Positions 7,813 through 18,229 of a stretch of 64,000 nt of DNA are shown here, piece after piece (the stretch's first letter is position 1; every line of letters begins with the position of its first letter). This stretch comes from Kushneria avicenniae. Its GTDB lineage: Bacteria > Pseudomonadota > Gammaproteobacteria > Pseudomonadales > Halomonadaceae. The position numbers were made by a program, and so were the translations under genes. The stretch spans positions 186,001 through 250,000 of the forward strand of contig NZ_FOLY01000001.1 in the NCBI RefSeq assembly GCF_900112585.1, read 5' to 3'. Under the pieces are notes generated by a model, which ran no database searches, had not been told where the DNA came from, and saw only the letters and a list, made by a program, of their open reading frames with translations.

Positions 7813-8589
7813 CTACTCTCTGGCAGCACTGCCTCGAAGAAAATTTTCGATCAGAGCGCTCGAGATGGAATAGGATGGCGGCAGCCCCGGCAGTTGATCT
7901 GTTGTGAACCAGTCGGCTGCCTCGATCTCGATCCCGTCGATCTGGATGTCACGACTGGCTGCCTCGGCGTAAAAGCCCATCATGAAAGAGTGCGGCATCG
8001 GCCACGACTGACTCTTGAAATAGCTGACACGCCCTACCTGTACCCCGACCTCCTCGAACACCTCACGCCTGACGGCCTCCTCGGCGGATTCACCAGGTTC
8101 GATGAAGCCGGCCAGCGTACTGAAGCGCCCGGCAGGAAAGCGCGGACTGCGCGCCAGCAGGAGCTGGTCGCGCCAGGTCACCAGCGTAATGATGCAGGGT
8201 GAAATCCTGGGATAGCTTCGAAAGCTGCAGGATGGACACGCCATCATGAACTCACCGGGACGGCGACGCATGCGCTTGCCACATCGCCCACAGAATCGAT
8301 GATCCTGCGCCCAGCGCACGATCTGCAGGGCTGTGGAAAGCAGCCCGAAGGACTTTTCGGGCAGCGTGCCCAGCCAGTGTCGTGCCGGTGGCCACTGCTC
8401 ATCGCCCTGCTCCGATAGCACGGCCACCGGTGCGTTGTCCCAGTAGCCGATGGCAATGGCGCCGTCAGGCCAGCGAGCGCGGGGTTGCAGGATACCGCCC
8501 TGGCCGTTGTCGGCAATGCCGTGCTCGCCGATGCGAATCAGATAACCTTCGTGACAGTTGGCCAGCGTGCGAATGTCGCGTGTCAGCAC
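7813..8589 (-). CDS. nudC: NAD(+)/NADH pyrophosphatase NudC (NUDIX)
   Basis: NudC hydrolyses NAD(H) and also removes NAD caps from RNA. The protein is 258 residues, almost the length of the E. coli enzyme. A four-Cys zinc site lies at about 100, 103, 118 and 121 (CGRCGKRM and CPSC). The Nudix box starts at about 161 (GFIEPGESAEEAVRREVFEE). The NudC-specific signature SQSWPMPHS lies at about 193. The start is the GTG at 8589, right after the dnaQ stop with GGGAG six bases ahead; longer frames would run into dnaQ. It is therefore the promoter-distal gene of the rnhA-dnaQ-nudC unit. Confidence 0.9.
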   Translation of the reverse strand: MLTRDIRTLANCHEGYLIRIGEHGIADNGQGGILQPRARWPDGAIAIGYWDNAPVAVLSEQGDEQWPPARHWLGTLPEKSFGLLSTALQIVRWAQDHRFCGRCGKRMRRRPGEFMMACPSCSFRSYPRISPCIITLVTWRDQLLLARSPRFPAGRFSTLAGFIEPGESAEEAVRREVFEEVGVQVGRVSYFKSQSWPMPHSFMMGFYAEAASRDIQIDGIEIEAADWFTTDQLPGLPPSYSISSALIENFLRGSAARE

Positions 8590-8590
8590 C

Positions 8591-9325
8591 TCAATCTCCC
8601 AGCGTGTCCCAGAGGCAGGCACCCTTTTCGCGCATTCTGGCCAGTTTCTGCTGATGAGCCTGTACTTCCTCATCGCTGGCATTAATCACGCGCAGCGGCG
8701 AGCGCTCGCTGCTCAGCCGACGAATGGCAAAGCCGGTGTTGCCACTGCCGCTGCCGGCGCTCTCCTGTTCGGCGCCCAGCGTCAGTGCCGTCTGTCCGCC
8801 GGTCATTGCCAAGTAGACGTCGGCCAGAATCTCGGAGTCCAGCAGGGCGCCGTGAAGCTCGCGGTGGCCGTTGTCGATATCGTAGCGCTTGCACAGCGCA
8901 TCCAGGCTGTTTCGCTGGCCGGGATGGCGGTCGCGCGCCATTTTCAGGGTATCGAGAATGCTGCACTTCGAGGCCAGCGGCCCCAGGGCATCGTTACCGC
9001 GCGCTCGATTGACCAGCGAAAATTCGTGATCGATGAATCCGACGTCAAAGGGCGCGTTGTGAATGACCAGCTCGGCCCCCTGCACGAACGCCCAGAACTC
9101 ATGGGCAATGTCGGCAAAGACCGGCTCGTTGGCCACGCGATCGTTGGTGATGCCGTGAATCTCGACGGCTTCGGCATCAATGTTGCGCTCGGGATTGATG
9201 TACTGGTGATAGTGACGGCCGGTCAGTCGACGATTGATGACCTCGACCCCGCCGATTTCGATCAGGCGATGCCCGTCCCTGATTTCAATACCGGTGGTTT
9301 CGGTATCGAGAACGATCTGTCTCAT
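8591..9325 (-). CDS. dnaQ: DNA polymerase III epsilon subunit (proofreading exonuclease)
   Basis: A proofreading 3'-5' exonuclease of 244 residues that works in the replicative core with the alpha and theta subunits. The DEDDh motifs are visible: DTETTG at 7-12, [14 protein letters not shown] in the middle (about 98-111) and [15 protein letters not shown] with the final His/Asp. The C-terminal tail contains a Gly/Ser-rich linker ([10 protein letters not shown]) before a segment that would bind the polymerase subunit. The start overlaps the rnhA stop by ATGA. The gene order gloB, yafS, rnhA, dnaQ matches E. coli. Confidence 0.95.
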   Translation of the reverse strand: MRQIVLDTETTGIEIRDGHRLIEIGGVEVINRRLTGRHYHQYINPERNIDAEAVEIHGITNDRVANEPVFADIAHEFWAFVQGAELVIHNAPFDVGFIDHEFSLVNRARGNDALGPLASKCSILDTLKMARDRHPGQRNSLDALCKRYDIDNGHRELHGALLDSEILADVYLAMTGGQTALTLGAEQESAGSGSGNTGFAIRRLSSERSPLRVINASDEEVQAHQQKLARMREKGACLWDTLGD

Positions 9326-9789
9326 GACGTTTTCTCGCTTGTCCTGAGTTCATCCATGGCGTCATTGGCCAGTCGGTCGGCCAGTTCATTGCCTTCATGG
9401 CCCGCATGGCCCTTGAGCCAGTGCCATTCAATGTCGTGGCGATGGGACTCTTCCAGCAGCATCTTCCAGAGCTCGGCATTTTTGACCGGTGCCTTCGAGG
9501 CCGTCTTCCAGCCCTTTTTGACCCAGTTATGGACCCACTGTGTAATGCCCTGGCGGACATACTGGGAGTCGGTCCAGAGCTCGATGCGACACGGACGGGT
9601 CAACGCCCGCAGCGCGGAAATGGCCGCCATCAGCTCCATGCGGTTATTGGTGGTATGCGCTTCGCTGCCTTTCAGACACTTTTCATGAGAGCCGCTGCGC
9701 AGAACAGCGCCCCATCCGCCCGGCCCCGGATTGCCACGGCAACCGCCGTCCGTATGGATAACGACATGGGGACGTTGTTCATCACTCAC
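9322..9789 (-). CDS. rnhA: Ribonuclease HI
   Basis: Cleaves the RNA strand of RNA-DNA hybrids. With the GTG start at 9789 the protein is 155 residues, the same length as E. coli RNase HI. GAGG lies about six bases upstream, and the frame would otherwise run into yafS. Catalytic acids are visible: Asp14 in [11 protein letters not shown], Glu in NNRMELMAA (about 52), Asp in WTDSQYV (about 74) and Asp near ADRLANDAM. The basic handle [14 protein letters not shown] is present. The stop overlaps the dnaQ start. Confidence 0.94.
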   Translation of the reverse strand: MSDEQRPHVVIHTDGGCRGNPGPGGWGAVLRSGSHEKCLKGSEAHTTNNRMELMAAISALRALTRPCRIELWTDSQYVRQGITQWVHNWVKKGWKTASKAPVKNAELWKMLLEESHRHDIEWHWLKGHAGHEGNELADRLANDAMDELRTSEKTS

Positions 9790-9823
9790 TGCGCGCCTCG
9801 TGGTCTTCGGGATCAGGTGTCCA

Positions 9824-10771
9824 TTATGCCACGACAGCCGGGGGGACTGTCGGATGGCCTGTGCTGTCCGACGCGCTGTTTTCAAAAGTACTGTTGTTCA
9901 AGGTACTGCTGTCCAAAACACTACTGTCTGAAGTGCTACCCTCGAAAGCGCCATCGACCGGGTAACCGCGTCCTGCCAGCCGGGTCGCGGGGTCAGTGCC
10001 GGCGAGTATGCCGGTCGATGTTTCGGGACCGTGAGTTACGCGCGCCAGTGTCGAGGCTCTGGCGCCGAGCACGGCGGTAGGATCAAAGCGTTTTTTCAGC
10101 GGAATCATTTTACACATCTGACGCTTTGCACTGATGATCCATGCCCGACCCAGCGGCAGATTGTGACGGCGGCCCCAGTGCTCCATGAGCAGCCAGTCCG
10201 GTGTGTTCTCGAAGGGAACGAAGCCGCAGTAGTCGATCCGCTCGATATCGAAGTCGATAAAGCCCAGCCAGTCGCGCAGCCGGCGCGGCGTCAGCCAGCG
10301 GCTGCGTTGATAGAAACGCTCATGGCAGCGCTTGAGCCGTGCCGGGCCCGCAATACCCAGCGGATGCCAGCCGATCAGGATCAGGCGACCACTGTCGCTG
10401 GTCACGCGAGCCGCCTCGCGCAGTACCGGTCCCGGCTGGGGCGAGACTTCCAGCAGATGATGCACCAGTACCAGCTCCAGGGCCTCATCAGCCAGCGGTA
10501 GCGCCTCCGGGCGACAGATCAACGTCGAGGGGTGTTCGGCCAGATCACGCTGTGGCGCCCAGCTGATGCGATGGCGAATGCTGTCATGCGGCAGAAGCGT
10601 CGGTGCTGTGCCAAGCTCAAGCGCATGCTGCATGCCAGAGCGACCCAGTGCCTGACGCAGACAATGTTGCTCGGCCTGCCACTGTCGTTTGCCGTGGGAT
10701 GTCTGCCAGTACCGCTGCCCGGCCAGGAACTGTTCTCGTAACGTTTCCTGATCTTCGTGGTGATTTGACAT
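9824..10771 (-). CDS. yafS: SAM-dependent methyltransferase-like protein YafS
   Basis: A class I methyltransferase-fold protein of 315 residues. Recognisable parts are HALELGTAP (motif I region), [21 protein letters not shown] (motif II/III) and [13 protein letters not shown], then [20 protein letters not shown]. Its place between gloB and rnhA matches E. coli yafS, a methyltransferase of unknown substrate. The core ends around residue 235. A long tail follows, ending in a run of five-residue Ser/Thr-rich repeats (about 279-303). The tail makes the protein clearly longer than the roughly 240 residues usual for the family. Confidence 0.82.
   Translation of the reverse strand: MSNHHEDQETLREQFLAGQRYWQTSHGKRQWQAEQHCLRQALGRSGMQHALELGTAPTLLPHDSIRHRISWAPQRDLAEHPSTLICRPEALPLADEALELVLVHHLLEVSPQPGPVLREAARVTSDSGRLILIGWHPLGIAGPARLKRCHERFYQRSRWLTPRRLRDWLGFIDFDIERIDYCGFVPFENTPDWLLMEHWGRRHNLPLGRAWIISAKRQMCKMIPLKKRFDPTAVLGARASTLARVTHGPETSTGILAGTDPATRLAGRGYPVDGAFEGSTSDSSVLDSSTLNNSTFENSASDSTGHPTVPPAVVA
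9863..9937 (-). repeat. Five 15-bp repeats coding a pentapeptide-like Ser/Thr tail in yafS
   Basis: In the 3' part of yafS the frame reads [25 protein letters not shown]: five consecutive five-residue units with the pattern S-(T/V/A)-(S/L/F)-(D/N/E)-(S/N). The DNA copies are diverged, so this is a degenerate minisatellite and not a fresh duplication. It encodes a disordered-looking tail after the methyltransferase core. Confidence 0.7.
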
Positions 10772-10900
10772 GCAGGGCCCCTGATCGCATGGTTATCGCT
10801 TTTAATGACTACCCCGGTTGTCGAGGCTGGCGGCGACCCGAAACGTTCATTATCCCGGGCACATTACACCTTTTTTCAACCCACTTTATCGAGGATTGTC

Positions 10901-11668
10901 ATGTTGACCGTCAAACCACTGCCGGCGTTCCAGGATAATTACATCTGGGTCCTGCAACAGGATAATACGGGCAGCGTTGTTGTGGTCGATCCGGGTGAAG
11001 CCCAGCCGGTCATCGACTATCTGGAGCGCACGGGTGCCAGACTTGAAGCCATTTTGATCACTCACCATCATCAGGACCACACTGGTGGGCTGAACGAGCT
11101 CAAGAGCCGGTATTCCCCACGTGTCATAGGGCCTGATAACCCGGCCATTGCCGGTATCGACGAGACCGTGGGAGAAGGTGATCGCTTCCGGCTGATGGGC
11201 CGTCATTTCGAGGTCATGGCGACCCCCGGTCACACCCTGGATCATATCTCCTTTCTCTCCAGCGGTACGCCGTCTCTGCTCTTTTGCGCCGATACCCTGT
11301 TCTGCGGCGGTTGTGGACGCCTTTTCGAGGGCAGCCCCGAGCAGATGTATAAGGCCCTGACGCGTTTTGCCGAGCTTGATGATGACACGCTGGTCTTCGG
11401 TGCACATGAATACACGCTGGCCAATCTGAAGTTCGCAAAGGCCGCCGAGCCGGACAACAGCACGCGTGATGCGCTGTTTGAGGAGTGCCAGAAGGCGCGC
11501 GAGCTCGACCGTCCTACCCTGCCCAGCACCATCGGTCGTGAGCGCGACATCAACCCGTTCATGCGTACGCATCTGGAAAGTGTACAGCGCGGTGCCGCCG
11601 AGCAGGGAGAGGCGCACGATGCGCAGTCTACCTTTACTACCCTCCGCGCATGGAAGGATCGATTTTGA
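10901..11668 (+). CDS. gloB: Hydroxyacylglutathione hydrolase (glyoxalase II)
   Basis: A 255-residue metallo-beta-lactamase-fold enzyme that hydrolyses S-lactoylglutathione to lactate and glutathione in methylglyoxal detoxification. The metal-binding motif is THHHQDHTGG at 54-63; further ligands lie in ATPGHTLDH and FCADTLFCGGCGR. The C-terminal substrate domain has the family ending PSTIGRERDINPFMR. The ATG at 10901 follows GAGGATTGTC; the frame is open upstream but homology starts here. It is divergent from yafS, as in other gammaproteobacteria. Confidence 0.95.
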   Translation: MLTVKPLPAFQDNYIWVLQQDNTGSVVVVDPGEAQPVIDYLERTGARLEAILITHHHQDHTGGLNELKSRYSPRVIGPDNPAIAGIDETVGEGDRFRLMGRHFEVMATPGHTLDHISFLSSGTPSLLFCADTLFCGGCGRLFEGSPEQMYKALTRFAELDDDTLVFGAHEYTLANLKFAKAAEPDNSTRDALFEECQKARELDRPTLPSTIGRERDINPFMRTHLESVQRGAAEQGEAHDAQSTFTTLRAWKDRF

Positions 11669-11683
11669 GGATCAGTGCCTGAC

Positions 11684-13528
11684 ATGAGCCGTATGACTCG
11701 ATGGCACGGCCGGCTCCGGGCCGGCCTTGTGATGGGGCTTTTCGCCTGCGGCGTGCAGGCCGCGCCCGTCAGTGATGTGCCAACCGTGCACGGCATTTCA
11801 CTGTATGACGCACCGGCGCTTCCCGACGACTTCGATCATTTCCCGTGGGTGAACGCACAGGCACCAAAGGGCGGCGACATGGTGCGTGCCGCTCAAGGCA
11901 GTTTCGATTCGCTCAATCCCTTTATCGTCCGCGGTGATCCGGCCAGCGGACTCACCGCCTTTGGCGGACTGCCTTTCGACACGCTGATGGTGGAAAGCCC
12001 TGACGAGCCCTTTACCCTGTACGGGTTGCTGGCAGCGGGTATTCGGCTGGACCCGGATCGGCGCTGGATGGAGATCGATCTCGATTCGAGAGCCCGATTC
12101 CACGACGGCAGCCCGGTTACGGCCGAGGACGTGGTGACCACTTTTGAAACCCTGAAGACGAAGGGTTCGCCCATGTATCGGGCCTACTATGCCGACGTTA
12201 CTGGCGTAGAGATGCTGTCGCCCTCTACCGTGCGTTTCGAGTTCAGCGAACACAACTCGCGCGAGCTGCCGCTGATCGTCGGGCAACTGCCGGTACTGTC
12301 GGCCTCGGATATTCGCAGCCGCGACATTACTCGCCCCACGCTTGATCCGCTGATGGGTTCCGGCCCCTATCGCATTGCCTCGGTTCAGCCCGGACAGCGG
12401 ATCGTCTATCAGCGTGATGATTACTGGGGCAAGAACCTGCCGGTCAATCGCGGGCGTTACAATATCGATCGTTTGATCTTTGACTACTACCGCGACCCGA
12501 GCGTGGCTTTCACCGCCTTCCGGGCCGGAAGGGTCGACCTGCGTGTCGAAAACATCGCACGTAACTGGGTAACCGGCTATGACTTCCCCGCGGCTCGTCA
12601 GGGGCTGGTCAAGCGCGTTGAAGTCGAGGATCACAATCCGGCGCCCATGCAGGGGTTCGTGATGAACCTGCGTCGGGATATTTTCAAGGATCGGCGCGTT
12701 CGGCAGGCGCTGGGGCTGGCGTTCGATTTTGACTGGCTCAACCGCAATCTTTTTTATGGCCTTTACGCCCGTACCCGGGGTTTTTTTGACCACTCCTCCA
12801 TGGAGGCCAGGGGGCTACCGAGTGCCGCCGAGCGCGCCCTGCTGGCGCCCTGGCGTGATCGACTCCCCGAGGAGGTCTTCAAGGCGTCTCTCCCCATCAA
12901 GGCGCCCGAGGCGCTGCGTCCTAGATTGAAGGAGGCACTGAGCCTTCTTCGGGACGCCGGTTACGAGGTGCGTGATAACCGGATGGTGAATCGGGAGACG
13001 GGCCGGCCGCTGCGCTTTGAGCTGCTGCTGAGCGATTCAAGTCTTGAGCGTATGGCGCTACCGATGGTGCGCAATCTGGCGCGCCTCGGAATCGAGGTCA
13101 ATCTGCGTACCGTGGACCCGAGCCAGTACTTGGTAAGACTGCGCCAGTTTGATTTCGACATGACCACCACCGTCATTGCCCAGAGCACCAACCCCGGCAA
13201 CGAGCAGCGCGAATACTGGGGTAGCGAGTACGCCGACCAGCCGCAGAGCCGCAATCTCATGGGCATCGACAGTCCGGCCGTCGATGACCTCATCAATCAT
13301 ATCATCCGGGCAGATTCCCGCGAGGCGCTGGACACAGCCGTATCGGCGCTGGATCGCGTGCTGCGCTGGGGCTTTTACGTGATTCCCCAGTATCATTCGC
13401 CGGTCACTCGACTGGCCTACTGGAAAAAATTTGCCATGCCCGATCAAAGCCCGGAGTACGGTATGGATCTCGACAGCTGGTGGGTCGACCCGAAGGGTGC
13501 CCGCGCCATTGATAATCGTCAGGAGTAA
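11684..13528 (+). CDS. yejA: Periplasmic peptide-binding protein YejA (family 5 extracellular solute-binding)
   Basis: The substrate-binding subunit of the YejABEF peptide importer (614 residues from the ATG at 11684). A signal peptide covers about the first 26 residues, cleaved near VQA-AP. The mature part opens with the YejA-type stretch [20 protein letters not shown] and [11 protein letters not shown]; the family 5 pattern continues with [14 protein letters not shown]. YejABEF imports oligopeptides, including the antibiotic microcin C in E. coli. A GTG at 11675 is an alternative start and sits closer to a GAGG site. The next gene starts five bases after the stop. Confidence 0.93.
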   Translation: MSRMTRWHGRLRAGLVMGLFACGVQAAPVSDVPTVHGISLYDAPALPDDFDHFPWVNAQAPKGGDMVRAAQGSFDSLNPFIVRGDPASGLTAFGGLPFDTLMVESPDEPFTLYGLLAAGIRLDPDRRWMEIDLDSRARFHDGSPVTAEDVVTTFETLKTKGSPMYRAYYADVTGVEMLSPSTVRFEFSEHNSRELPLIVGQLPVLSASDIRSRDITRPTLDPLMGSGPYRIASVQPGQRIVYQRDDYWGKNLPVNRGRYNIDRLIFDYYRDPSVAFTAFRAGRVDLRVENIARNWVTGYDFPAARQGLVKRVEVEDHNPAPMQGFVMNLRRDIFKDRRVRQALGLAFDFDWLNRNLFYGLYARTRGFFDHSSMEARGLPSAAERALLAPWRDRLPEEVFKASLPIKAPEALRPRLKEALSLLRDAGYEVRDNRMVNRETGRPLRFELLLSDSSLERMALPMVRNLARLGIEVNLRTVDPSQYLVRLRQFDFDMTTTVIAQSTNPGNEQREYWGSEYADQPQSRNLMGIDSPAVDDLINHIIRADSREALDTAVSALDRVLRWGFYVIPQYHSPVTRLAYWKKFAMPDQSPEYGMDLDSWWVDPKGARAIDNRQE

Positions 13529-13533
13529 CGCTC

Positions 13534-14604
13534 ATGGCGCGCTATATCGTGATGCGGCTCCTGCTGATGGTGCCGACACTGCTGGCGGTGCTGCTGCTCA
13601 ATTTCATCATCGTACAGGCCGCTCCCGGAGGGCCTGTCGAGCAGATGCTGTCGCGCATCGAGGGGATGAACAGCGGTGCCGCTCTGGGGGGCAGCAGCGA
13701 CGGCGTCGTGGCCAGCGGTGACGCCACCCGGGGCACCCGGGGCATCGATCCCGTGTTTATCGAAGAGCTCAACACGCAGTTCGGCTTTGACAAACCACTG
13801 TGGCAGCGCTTTGTGACCATGGTCGGTAACTATGCGCGGCTGGATTTTGGCGAGAGTTTTTTTCGAGGCCGCTCGGTCACCGACCTGATCATTGATCGAC
13901 TGCCGGTGTCCATCTCGCTGGGGCTCTGGAGCACGCTGCTGGTCTATCTCATCTCGGTACCGCTTGGGATTCTCAAGGCGGTGCGCCAGGGCAGCCGATT
14001 TGATCTATGGAGCTCGGCACTGGTGATCGTGGGCTACGCCATTCCCGGCTTTCTGTTCGCGCTGCTGCTGATCGTGGTGTTTGCCAGCGGCAGCTATCTC
14101 AACTGGTTTCCGCTGCGCGGGCTGACCTCGCCCGATTTTGATCAACTCTCATGGGGCGGGAAGATCATCGACTACTTCTGGCATATCGCGCTGCCGGTGA
14201 CGGCGCTGACCATCGGCAGTTTTGCCACCCTGACCTTTCTGACCCGCAACAGCTTTCTCGAAGAGATCCACCGACAGTATGTGATGACCGCTCGCGCCAA
14301 GGGCGCCTCGGAGCGGCGCCAGCTCTACGGCCATGTCTTTCGCAACGCGATGCTGATCGTGATTGCGGGCCTGCCCTCTGCGCTGGTGGGCATTTTCTTT
14401 ACCGGGGCGCTTCTGATCGAGGTGCTCTTCTCCCTCGACGGCCTCGGCATGCTCGGTTACGAGGCCGTATTGCAGCGCGACTATCCGGTAATCTTTGGCA
14501 CTCTGTTTCTCTTTACGCTGATCGGTCTGGTGCTGAAACTGATCTCCGATCTGACCTACGTGGCCATCGATCCGCGTATCGATTTTGAACGACGGGAGAG
14601 CTAG
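13534..14604 (+). CDS. yejB: Peptide ABC transporter permease YejB
   Basis: An inner-membrane permease of 356 residues with about six helices. It starts with the hydrophobic [20 protein letters not shown] typical of DppB/OppB/YejB. The long periplasmic loop after helix 1 (about 40-85), with [20 protein letters not shown], is characteristic of YejB. The EAA-type loop lies at about 254-285 ([20 protein letters not shown]). It is tightly spaced after yejA and before yejE in the yejABEF operon. Confidence 0.94.
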   Translation: MARYIVMRLLLMVPTLLAVLLLNFIIVQAAPGGPVEQMLSRIEGMNSGAALGGSSDGVVASGDATRGTRGIDPVFIEELNTQFGFDKPLWQRFVTMVGNYARLDFGESFFRGRSVTDLIIDRLPVSISLGLWSTLLVYLISVPLGILKAVRQGSRFDLWSSALVIVGYAIPGFLFALLLIVVFASGSYLNWFPLRGLTSPDFDQLSWGGKIIDYFWHIALPVTALTIGSFATLTFLTRNSFLEEIHRQYVMTARAKGASERRQLYGHVFRNAMLIVIAGLPSALVGIFFTGALLIEVLFSLDGLGMLGYEAVLQRDYPVIFGTLFLFTLIGLVLKLISDLTYVAIDPRIDFERRES

Positions 14605-14607
14605 CCC

Positions 14608-15684
14608 TTGCCGATTCATGCCTCGTCTGCTGCCGGGTCACGACTTTCCCCCATCATGCGTCGCCGGTTGGCCACCTTTCGCGCCAACCGGCGAGCCATG
14701 GTGGCAAGCGTCGTGTTTCTGGCCCTGCTGGTGGTAAGCCTGCCCGCCGAGTTGATTGCCAACGATACGCCTCTGGTGGTGCGCTTTGATGGCCAGTGGT
14801 ACTGGCCGCTGCTGGTCGACTACCCCGAAACCACCTTTGGCGGTTTTTTGCCGACCACTGCGCTCTATAGCGATCCGGCCGTACTGGCCCTGATCCGCGA
14901 TCAAGGCTGGCTGATCCAGCCCCCCATTCCCTTTTCCTGGCAAAGCATCGACATGATGCTTGATACTCCCGCACCGGCGCCGCCGAGCCTGACCCACTGG
15001 CTGGGCACCGACGACCAGGGCCGCGATGTACTGGCCCGCGTGATCTACGGATTTCGACTGTCGGTGCTTTTTGCCGGTCTGGTCACGCTGGGGTCGGTCC
15101 TGATTGGCGTTATCGTAGGCGCTGTACAGGGCTATTTCGGCGGGCGAGTGGATCTGGTCGGACAGCGCGTGATCGAGCTTTGGGCCGGGCTGCCGATGCT
15201 GTTCATTTTGATCATCCTCTCGAGTCTGGTAGTGCCCAGCGTCTGGTGGCTGGCACTGATCATGATCGCTTTTTCATGGCTGGGGCTGGTCGATATCGTG
15301 CGTGCCGAGTTTCTGCGGGCTCGCAATCTCGATTATGTCCGCGCCGCCCGTGCCATGGGGCTGCCGGCCCGATTGATCATGTGGCGCCACGTTCTGCCCA
15401 ATGCCATGGTCTCCACGCTGACCTTTCTGCCCTTCATCTTTACAGGCGCGATCACCACACTGACAGCGCTGGACTTTCTGGGCTTTGGCCTGCCGCCGGG
15501 ATCGCCCTCGCTGGGCGAGCTGGTGGCGCAGGGCAAGAACAATCTGCAGGCGCCCTGGCTGGGCATGACCGCCTTCATGACGCTGGCGATACTGCTGTCG
15601 CTGCTGGTCTTTATCGGTGAAGGGCTGCGGGATGCCTTTGACCCACGCCACGCGGCGCTTGCCATGCGCGGGAGTACGGCATGA
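14608..15684 (+). CDS. yejE: Peptide ABC transporter permease YejE
   Basis: The second permease of the Yej transporter, 358 residues. It has an N-terminal cytoplasmic segment (SRLSPIMRRRLATFRANRRA) as in E. coli YejE, a first helix, a long periplasmic insert with WLGTDDQGRDVLARVIYG, and the EAA loop at about 242-265 (ARAMGLPARLIMWRHVLPN). The start is TTG at 14608, four bases after the yejB stop; an ATG at 14656 would remove the conserved N-terminal segment. The stop overlaps the yejF start by ATGA. Confidence 0.93.
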   Translation: MPIHASSAAGSRLSPIMRRRLATFRANRRAMVASVVFLALLVVSLPAELIANDTPLVVRFDGQWYWPLLVDYPETTFGGFLPTTALYSDPAVLALIRDQGWLIQPPIPFSWQSIDMMLDTPAPAPPSLTHWLGTDDQGRDVLARVIYGFRLSVLFAGLVTLGSVLIGVIVGAVQGYFGGRVDLVGQRVIELWAGLPMLFILIILSSLVVPSVWWLALIMIAFSWLGLVDIVRAEFLRARNLDYVRAARAMGLPARLIMWRHVLPNAMVSTLTFLPFIFTGAITTLTALDFLGFGLPPGSPSLGELVAQGKNNLQAPWLGMTAFMTLAILLSLLVFIGEGLRDAFDPRHAALAMRGSTA

Positions 15685-17279
15685 CCCACGCTTCCGGCAG
15701 GCCTGTATTTTCACTGGAAAAACTGCGGGTATTGGCAGGCGATATACCGCTGGTCCACGGCGTCAGTCTCACCGTCGCGGCCGGTGAGACGCTGGCACTG
15801 GTAGGAGAATCCGGGTCCGGCAAGACCATGACCGCCATGGCAGCGCTGGATCTGGTGCCCCCCGGCATCCGGGTTGAAGGTCGTCGAACACTGGGTGATA
15901 CCTCGCTTGAGACGCTGTCCCCACGTGATTGGGAGGACCTCCATGGCGGCCGGGTGGGCGTGGTGTTTCAGGAGCCGATGAGCGCTCTGAACCCATTACA
16001 TCGCATCGGGCGCCAGATTGGCGAGGCCATTACCCTGCACCAGCCGCTTCGTGGTCGGGCCCTGCGAAAGCGCGCTCTCGAGCTGATGCAGCAGGTCCGA
16101 CTGCCCCGCCCCGAGCAGCTGATCGATGCCTGGCCGCATGAGCTTTCCGGCGGACAGCGCCAGCGTGTGGTCATCGCCATGGCGATTGCCAATCGTCCAG
16201 AGCTTTTGATTGCTGACGAGCCCACGACCGCACTTGATGTCACCGTGGCCCGCGACATTCTACTGCTGCTGAAGGAGCTGGCAGATTCGCTGGGTATGGC
16301 GATGCTTTTGATTACGCACGATCTCAATCTGGTACGGCGCTGGGCAGATCGTGTCTGTGTGCTGCATCGAGGGCGTGTTCAGGAGACCGGCAACACGGAT
16401 GAGGTTCTCGTGCGCCCGACCAGTATCCATACCCGCGCCCTGATTGATGCCGAACCGGAAGGCACGCCGGCCCCCGTGCTGGCACAGGCCCCCGAGGTCC
16501 TGTCGACGCGCGATCTATCGGTGGCCTTTCAAAGGCCGAAAGCGCTGTTCAGACCTCGCCCGTCACCTTTCGTGGCGCTTCATCCCGTGTCACTGACCCT
16601 GCGGCAGGGAGAAACGCTCGGGATTGTGGGTGAGTCCGGCTCCGGCAAGAGCACGCTGGCCCAGGCACTGCTGCGTCTGGTGGCTTCAACCGGCGAGATA
16701 AGACTGGGAGATACTCGGCTTGATCAATTGGGTGGCCGCGCGCTGCGATCAGAGCGCCGGCATGTGCAGATCGTCTTTCAGGATCCCTTCGGCGCGCTTT
16801 CCCCGCGCATGACTATCGAGGATATCGTCAGCGAGGGTTTGCGTTTTCACTTTCCCGAACTGGATCGTGATGCATTGCGTGATCAGGTGGCTCGGACACT
16901 GTCTTCGGTTGGAATTTCACTGGACGCGCTGGCGCGCTATCCGCACGAATTTTCCGGCGGTCAGCGCGCGCGCATCGCGCTGGCACGCGCGCTGATTCTG
17001 CAACCGCGCATTCTGGTGCTCGATGAGCCGACATCGTCGCTGGATCGTACCGTGCAGCGCCAGTTGATCGAACTGCTGCGGACGCTCCAGCAGGAGCGTC
17101 AGATCAGTTATCTGTTTATCAGCCATGATCTGGCTGTGGTCAGGGCCATGGCCCATCGCCTGATGGTCTTGAAAGAAGGTGAGTTGATCGAGCAGGGATC
17201 GACCCGGGAGGTAATCGAGCAGCCCCGCCACGTCTATACGCGTCAGCTTATAGAAGCGGCGTTTTATCGGTCGAGCTGA
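15681..17279 (+). CDS. yejF: Peptide ABC transporter, double ATPase subunit YejF
   Basis: A 532-residue ATPase with two fused nucleotide-binding domains. Domain 1 has Walker A GESGSGKTM (about 38-46), signature LSGGQRQRVVIAMA and Walker B LLIADEPTTALD. Domain 2 has Walker A GESGSGKST (about 316-324), signature FSGGQRARIALARA and Walker B ILVLDEPTSSLD. Each is followed by the His of the H-loop (ITHDLN, ISHDLA). It powers YejABE peptide import and ends the operon at a hairpin terminator. Confidence 0.95.
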   Translation: MTHASGRPVFSLEKLRVLAGDIPLVHGVSLTVAAGETLALVGESGSGKTMTAMAALDLVPPGIRVEGRRTLGDTSLETLSPRDWEDLHGGRVGVVFQEPMSALNPLHRIGRQIGEAITLHQPLRGRALRKRALELMQQVRLPRPEQLIDAWPHELSGGQRQRVVIAMAIANRPELLIADEPTTALDVTVARDILLLLKELADSLGMAMLLITHDLNLVRRWADRVCVLHRGRVQETGNTDEVLVRPTSIHTRALIDAEPEGTPAPVLAQAPEVLSTRDLSVAFQRPKALFRPRPSPFVALHPVSLTLRQGETLGIVGESGSGKSTLAQALLRLVASTGEIRLGDTRLDQLGGRALRSERRHVQIVFQDPFGALSPRMTIEDIVSEGLRFHFPELDRDALRDQVARTLSSVGISLDALARYPHEFSGGQRARIALARALILQPRILVLDEPTSSLDRTVQRQLIELLRTLQQERQISYLFISHDLAVVRAMAHRLMVLKEGELIEQGSTREVIEQPRHVYTRQLIEAAFYRSS

Positions 17280-17283
17280 TCGA

Positions 17284-17316
17284 CAAGAGCCCCGAGTGCT
17301 GTTGCCGGGGCTCTTG
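17284..17316. terminator. Hairpin between yejF and yafV
   Basis: An 11-bp perfect stem, CAAGAGCCCCG/CGGGGCTCTTG, starts five bases after the yejF stop, between convergent genes. There is no strong T tract on either side, but the position fits a shared terminator. Confidence 0.65.
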
Positions 17317-17348
17317 TACGATGGTTTGTCGGCGAAGGGCAATCGATA

Positions 17349-18131
17349 TCAGGGATGCAGCGTAAAACGATCCGCATCGTAATGGACCGGAAACTTCTCG
17401 CGGAAATCTTCCAGACTCTGCTTGCCGATTACCCCGGTGCGCACAAAGGCTCGGTCGGGTGCCTCGTCGATCAGCGCATCACCGCGGTAATCGATCAGCA
17501 TCGAGTCGCCGCTGTAATTCAGTCCCCGGGCATCATCTCCCACTCTGTTGACACCAATCACATAGCTTGCGTTTTCGATGGCACGCGCCTGCAGCAGCGT
17601 GCGCCAGGGGAGACGTCGCGCTGAAGGCCAGTTGGCGACGCAGAGCAGCACGTCGTATTCGCAATCAATGTTGCGCAGCCAGACGGGAAAACGCAGGTCA
17701 TAGCAGACGGTCAGCAGGATGTTGAAGCCGTTGAGCGAGACGACCGCACGCTGGCTGCCCATCGTGTAGTGATCGTTTTCCTCACCCATGCGAAACAGGT
17801 GACGCTTGTCATAGGTGGCCATGGTGCCATCGGGGCGAGCCCAGATCAGGCGATTGAAGTAATGGCCGTCTTCGACAATCGCCACGCTGCCGGTGACCAC
17901 CGCATTATGCGACTGCGCGGTTTTTTGCATCCACGCGACGGCTCGACTCTCCTGCATGGATTCGGCCATGCGCTCCGGCGCCATGGTGAAGCCGGTGGCA
18001 AACATTTCCGGCAAAACGATCAGGTCACTGGTGGTGACGTCCTGAAGCCACTCATCCAGCAGTTGGCAGTTGGCGTCAATATCTTCCCAGCGCAGATCGG
18101 CCTGTACCAGTGTGGTTCTCAGTTCATTCAT
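17349..18131 (-). CDS. yafV: Omega-amidase/nitrilase-family amidohydrolase YafV
   Basis: A 260-residue carbon-nitrogen hydrolase. The catalytic triad is visible: Glu42 in LPEMFATGF, Lys109 in YDKRHLF and Cys143 in TVCYDLRFP. The RHLFRMGEENDHY segment is characteristic of the YafV/Nit2 group, which removes the amide from alpha-ketoglutaramate or alpha-ketosuccinamate (metabolite repair after glutamine transamination). It is a single-gene unit, convergent with yejF. Confidence 0.9.
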   Translation of the reverse strand: MNELRTTLVQADLRWEDIDANCQLLDEWLQDVTTSDLIVLPEMFATGFTMAPERMAESMQESRAVAWMQKTAQSHNAVVTGSVAIVEDGHYFNRLIWARPDGTMATYDKRHLFRMGEENDHYTMGSQRAVVSLNGFNILLTVCYDLRFPVWLRNIDCEYDVLLCVANWPSARRLPWRTLLQARAIENASYVIGVNRVGDDARGLNYSGDSMLIDYRGDALIDEAPDRAFVRTGVIGKQSLEDFREKFPVHYDADRFTLHP

Positions 18132-18229
18132 GATGATAATCCAGTGCCTGCAAGCGGTTTAAACGAGTCCCGGCGTGGCACCTGACAGTGGTCTTCTTTG
18201 GTCGAAGATGATGGCCCTATCACATTCCT

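Noticed and set aside
8558-9688. 376-residue plus-strand frame across nudC, dnaQ and rnhA
   Set aside because: Opposite three certain genes; no family features.
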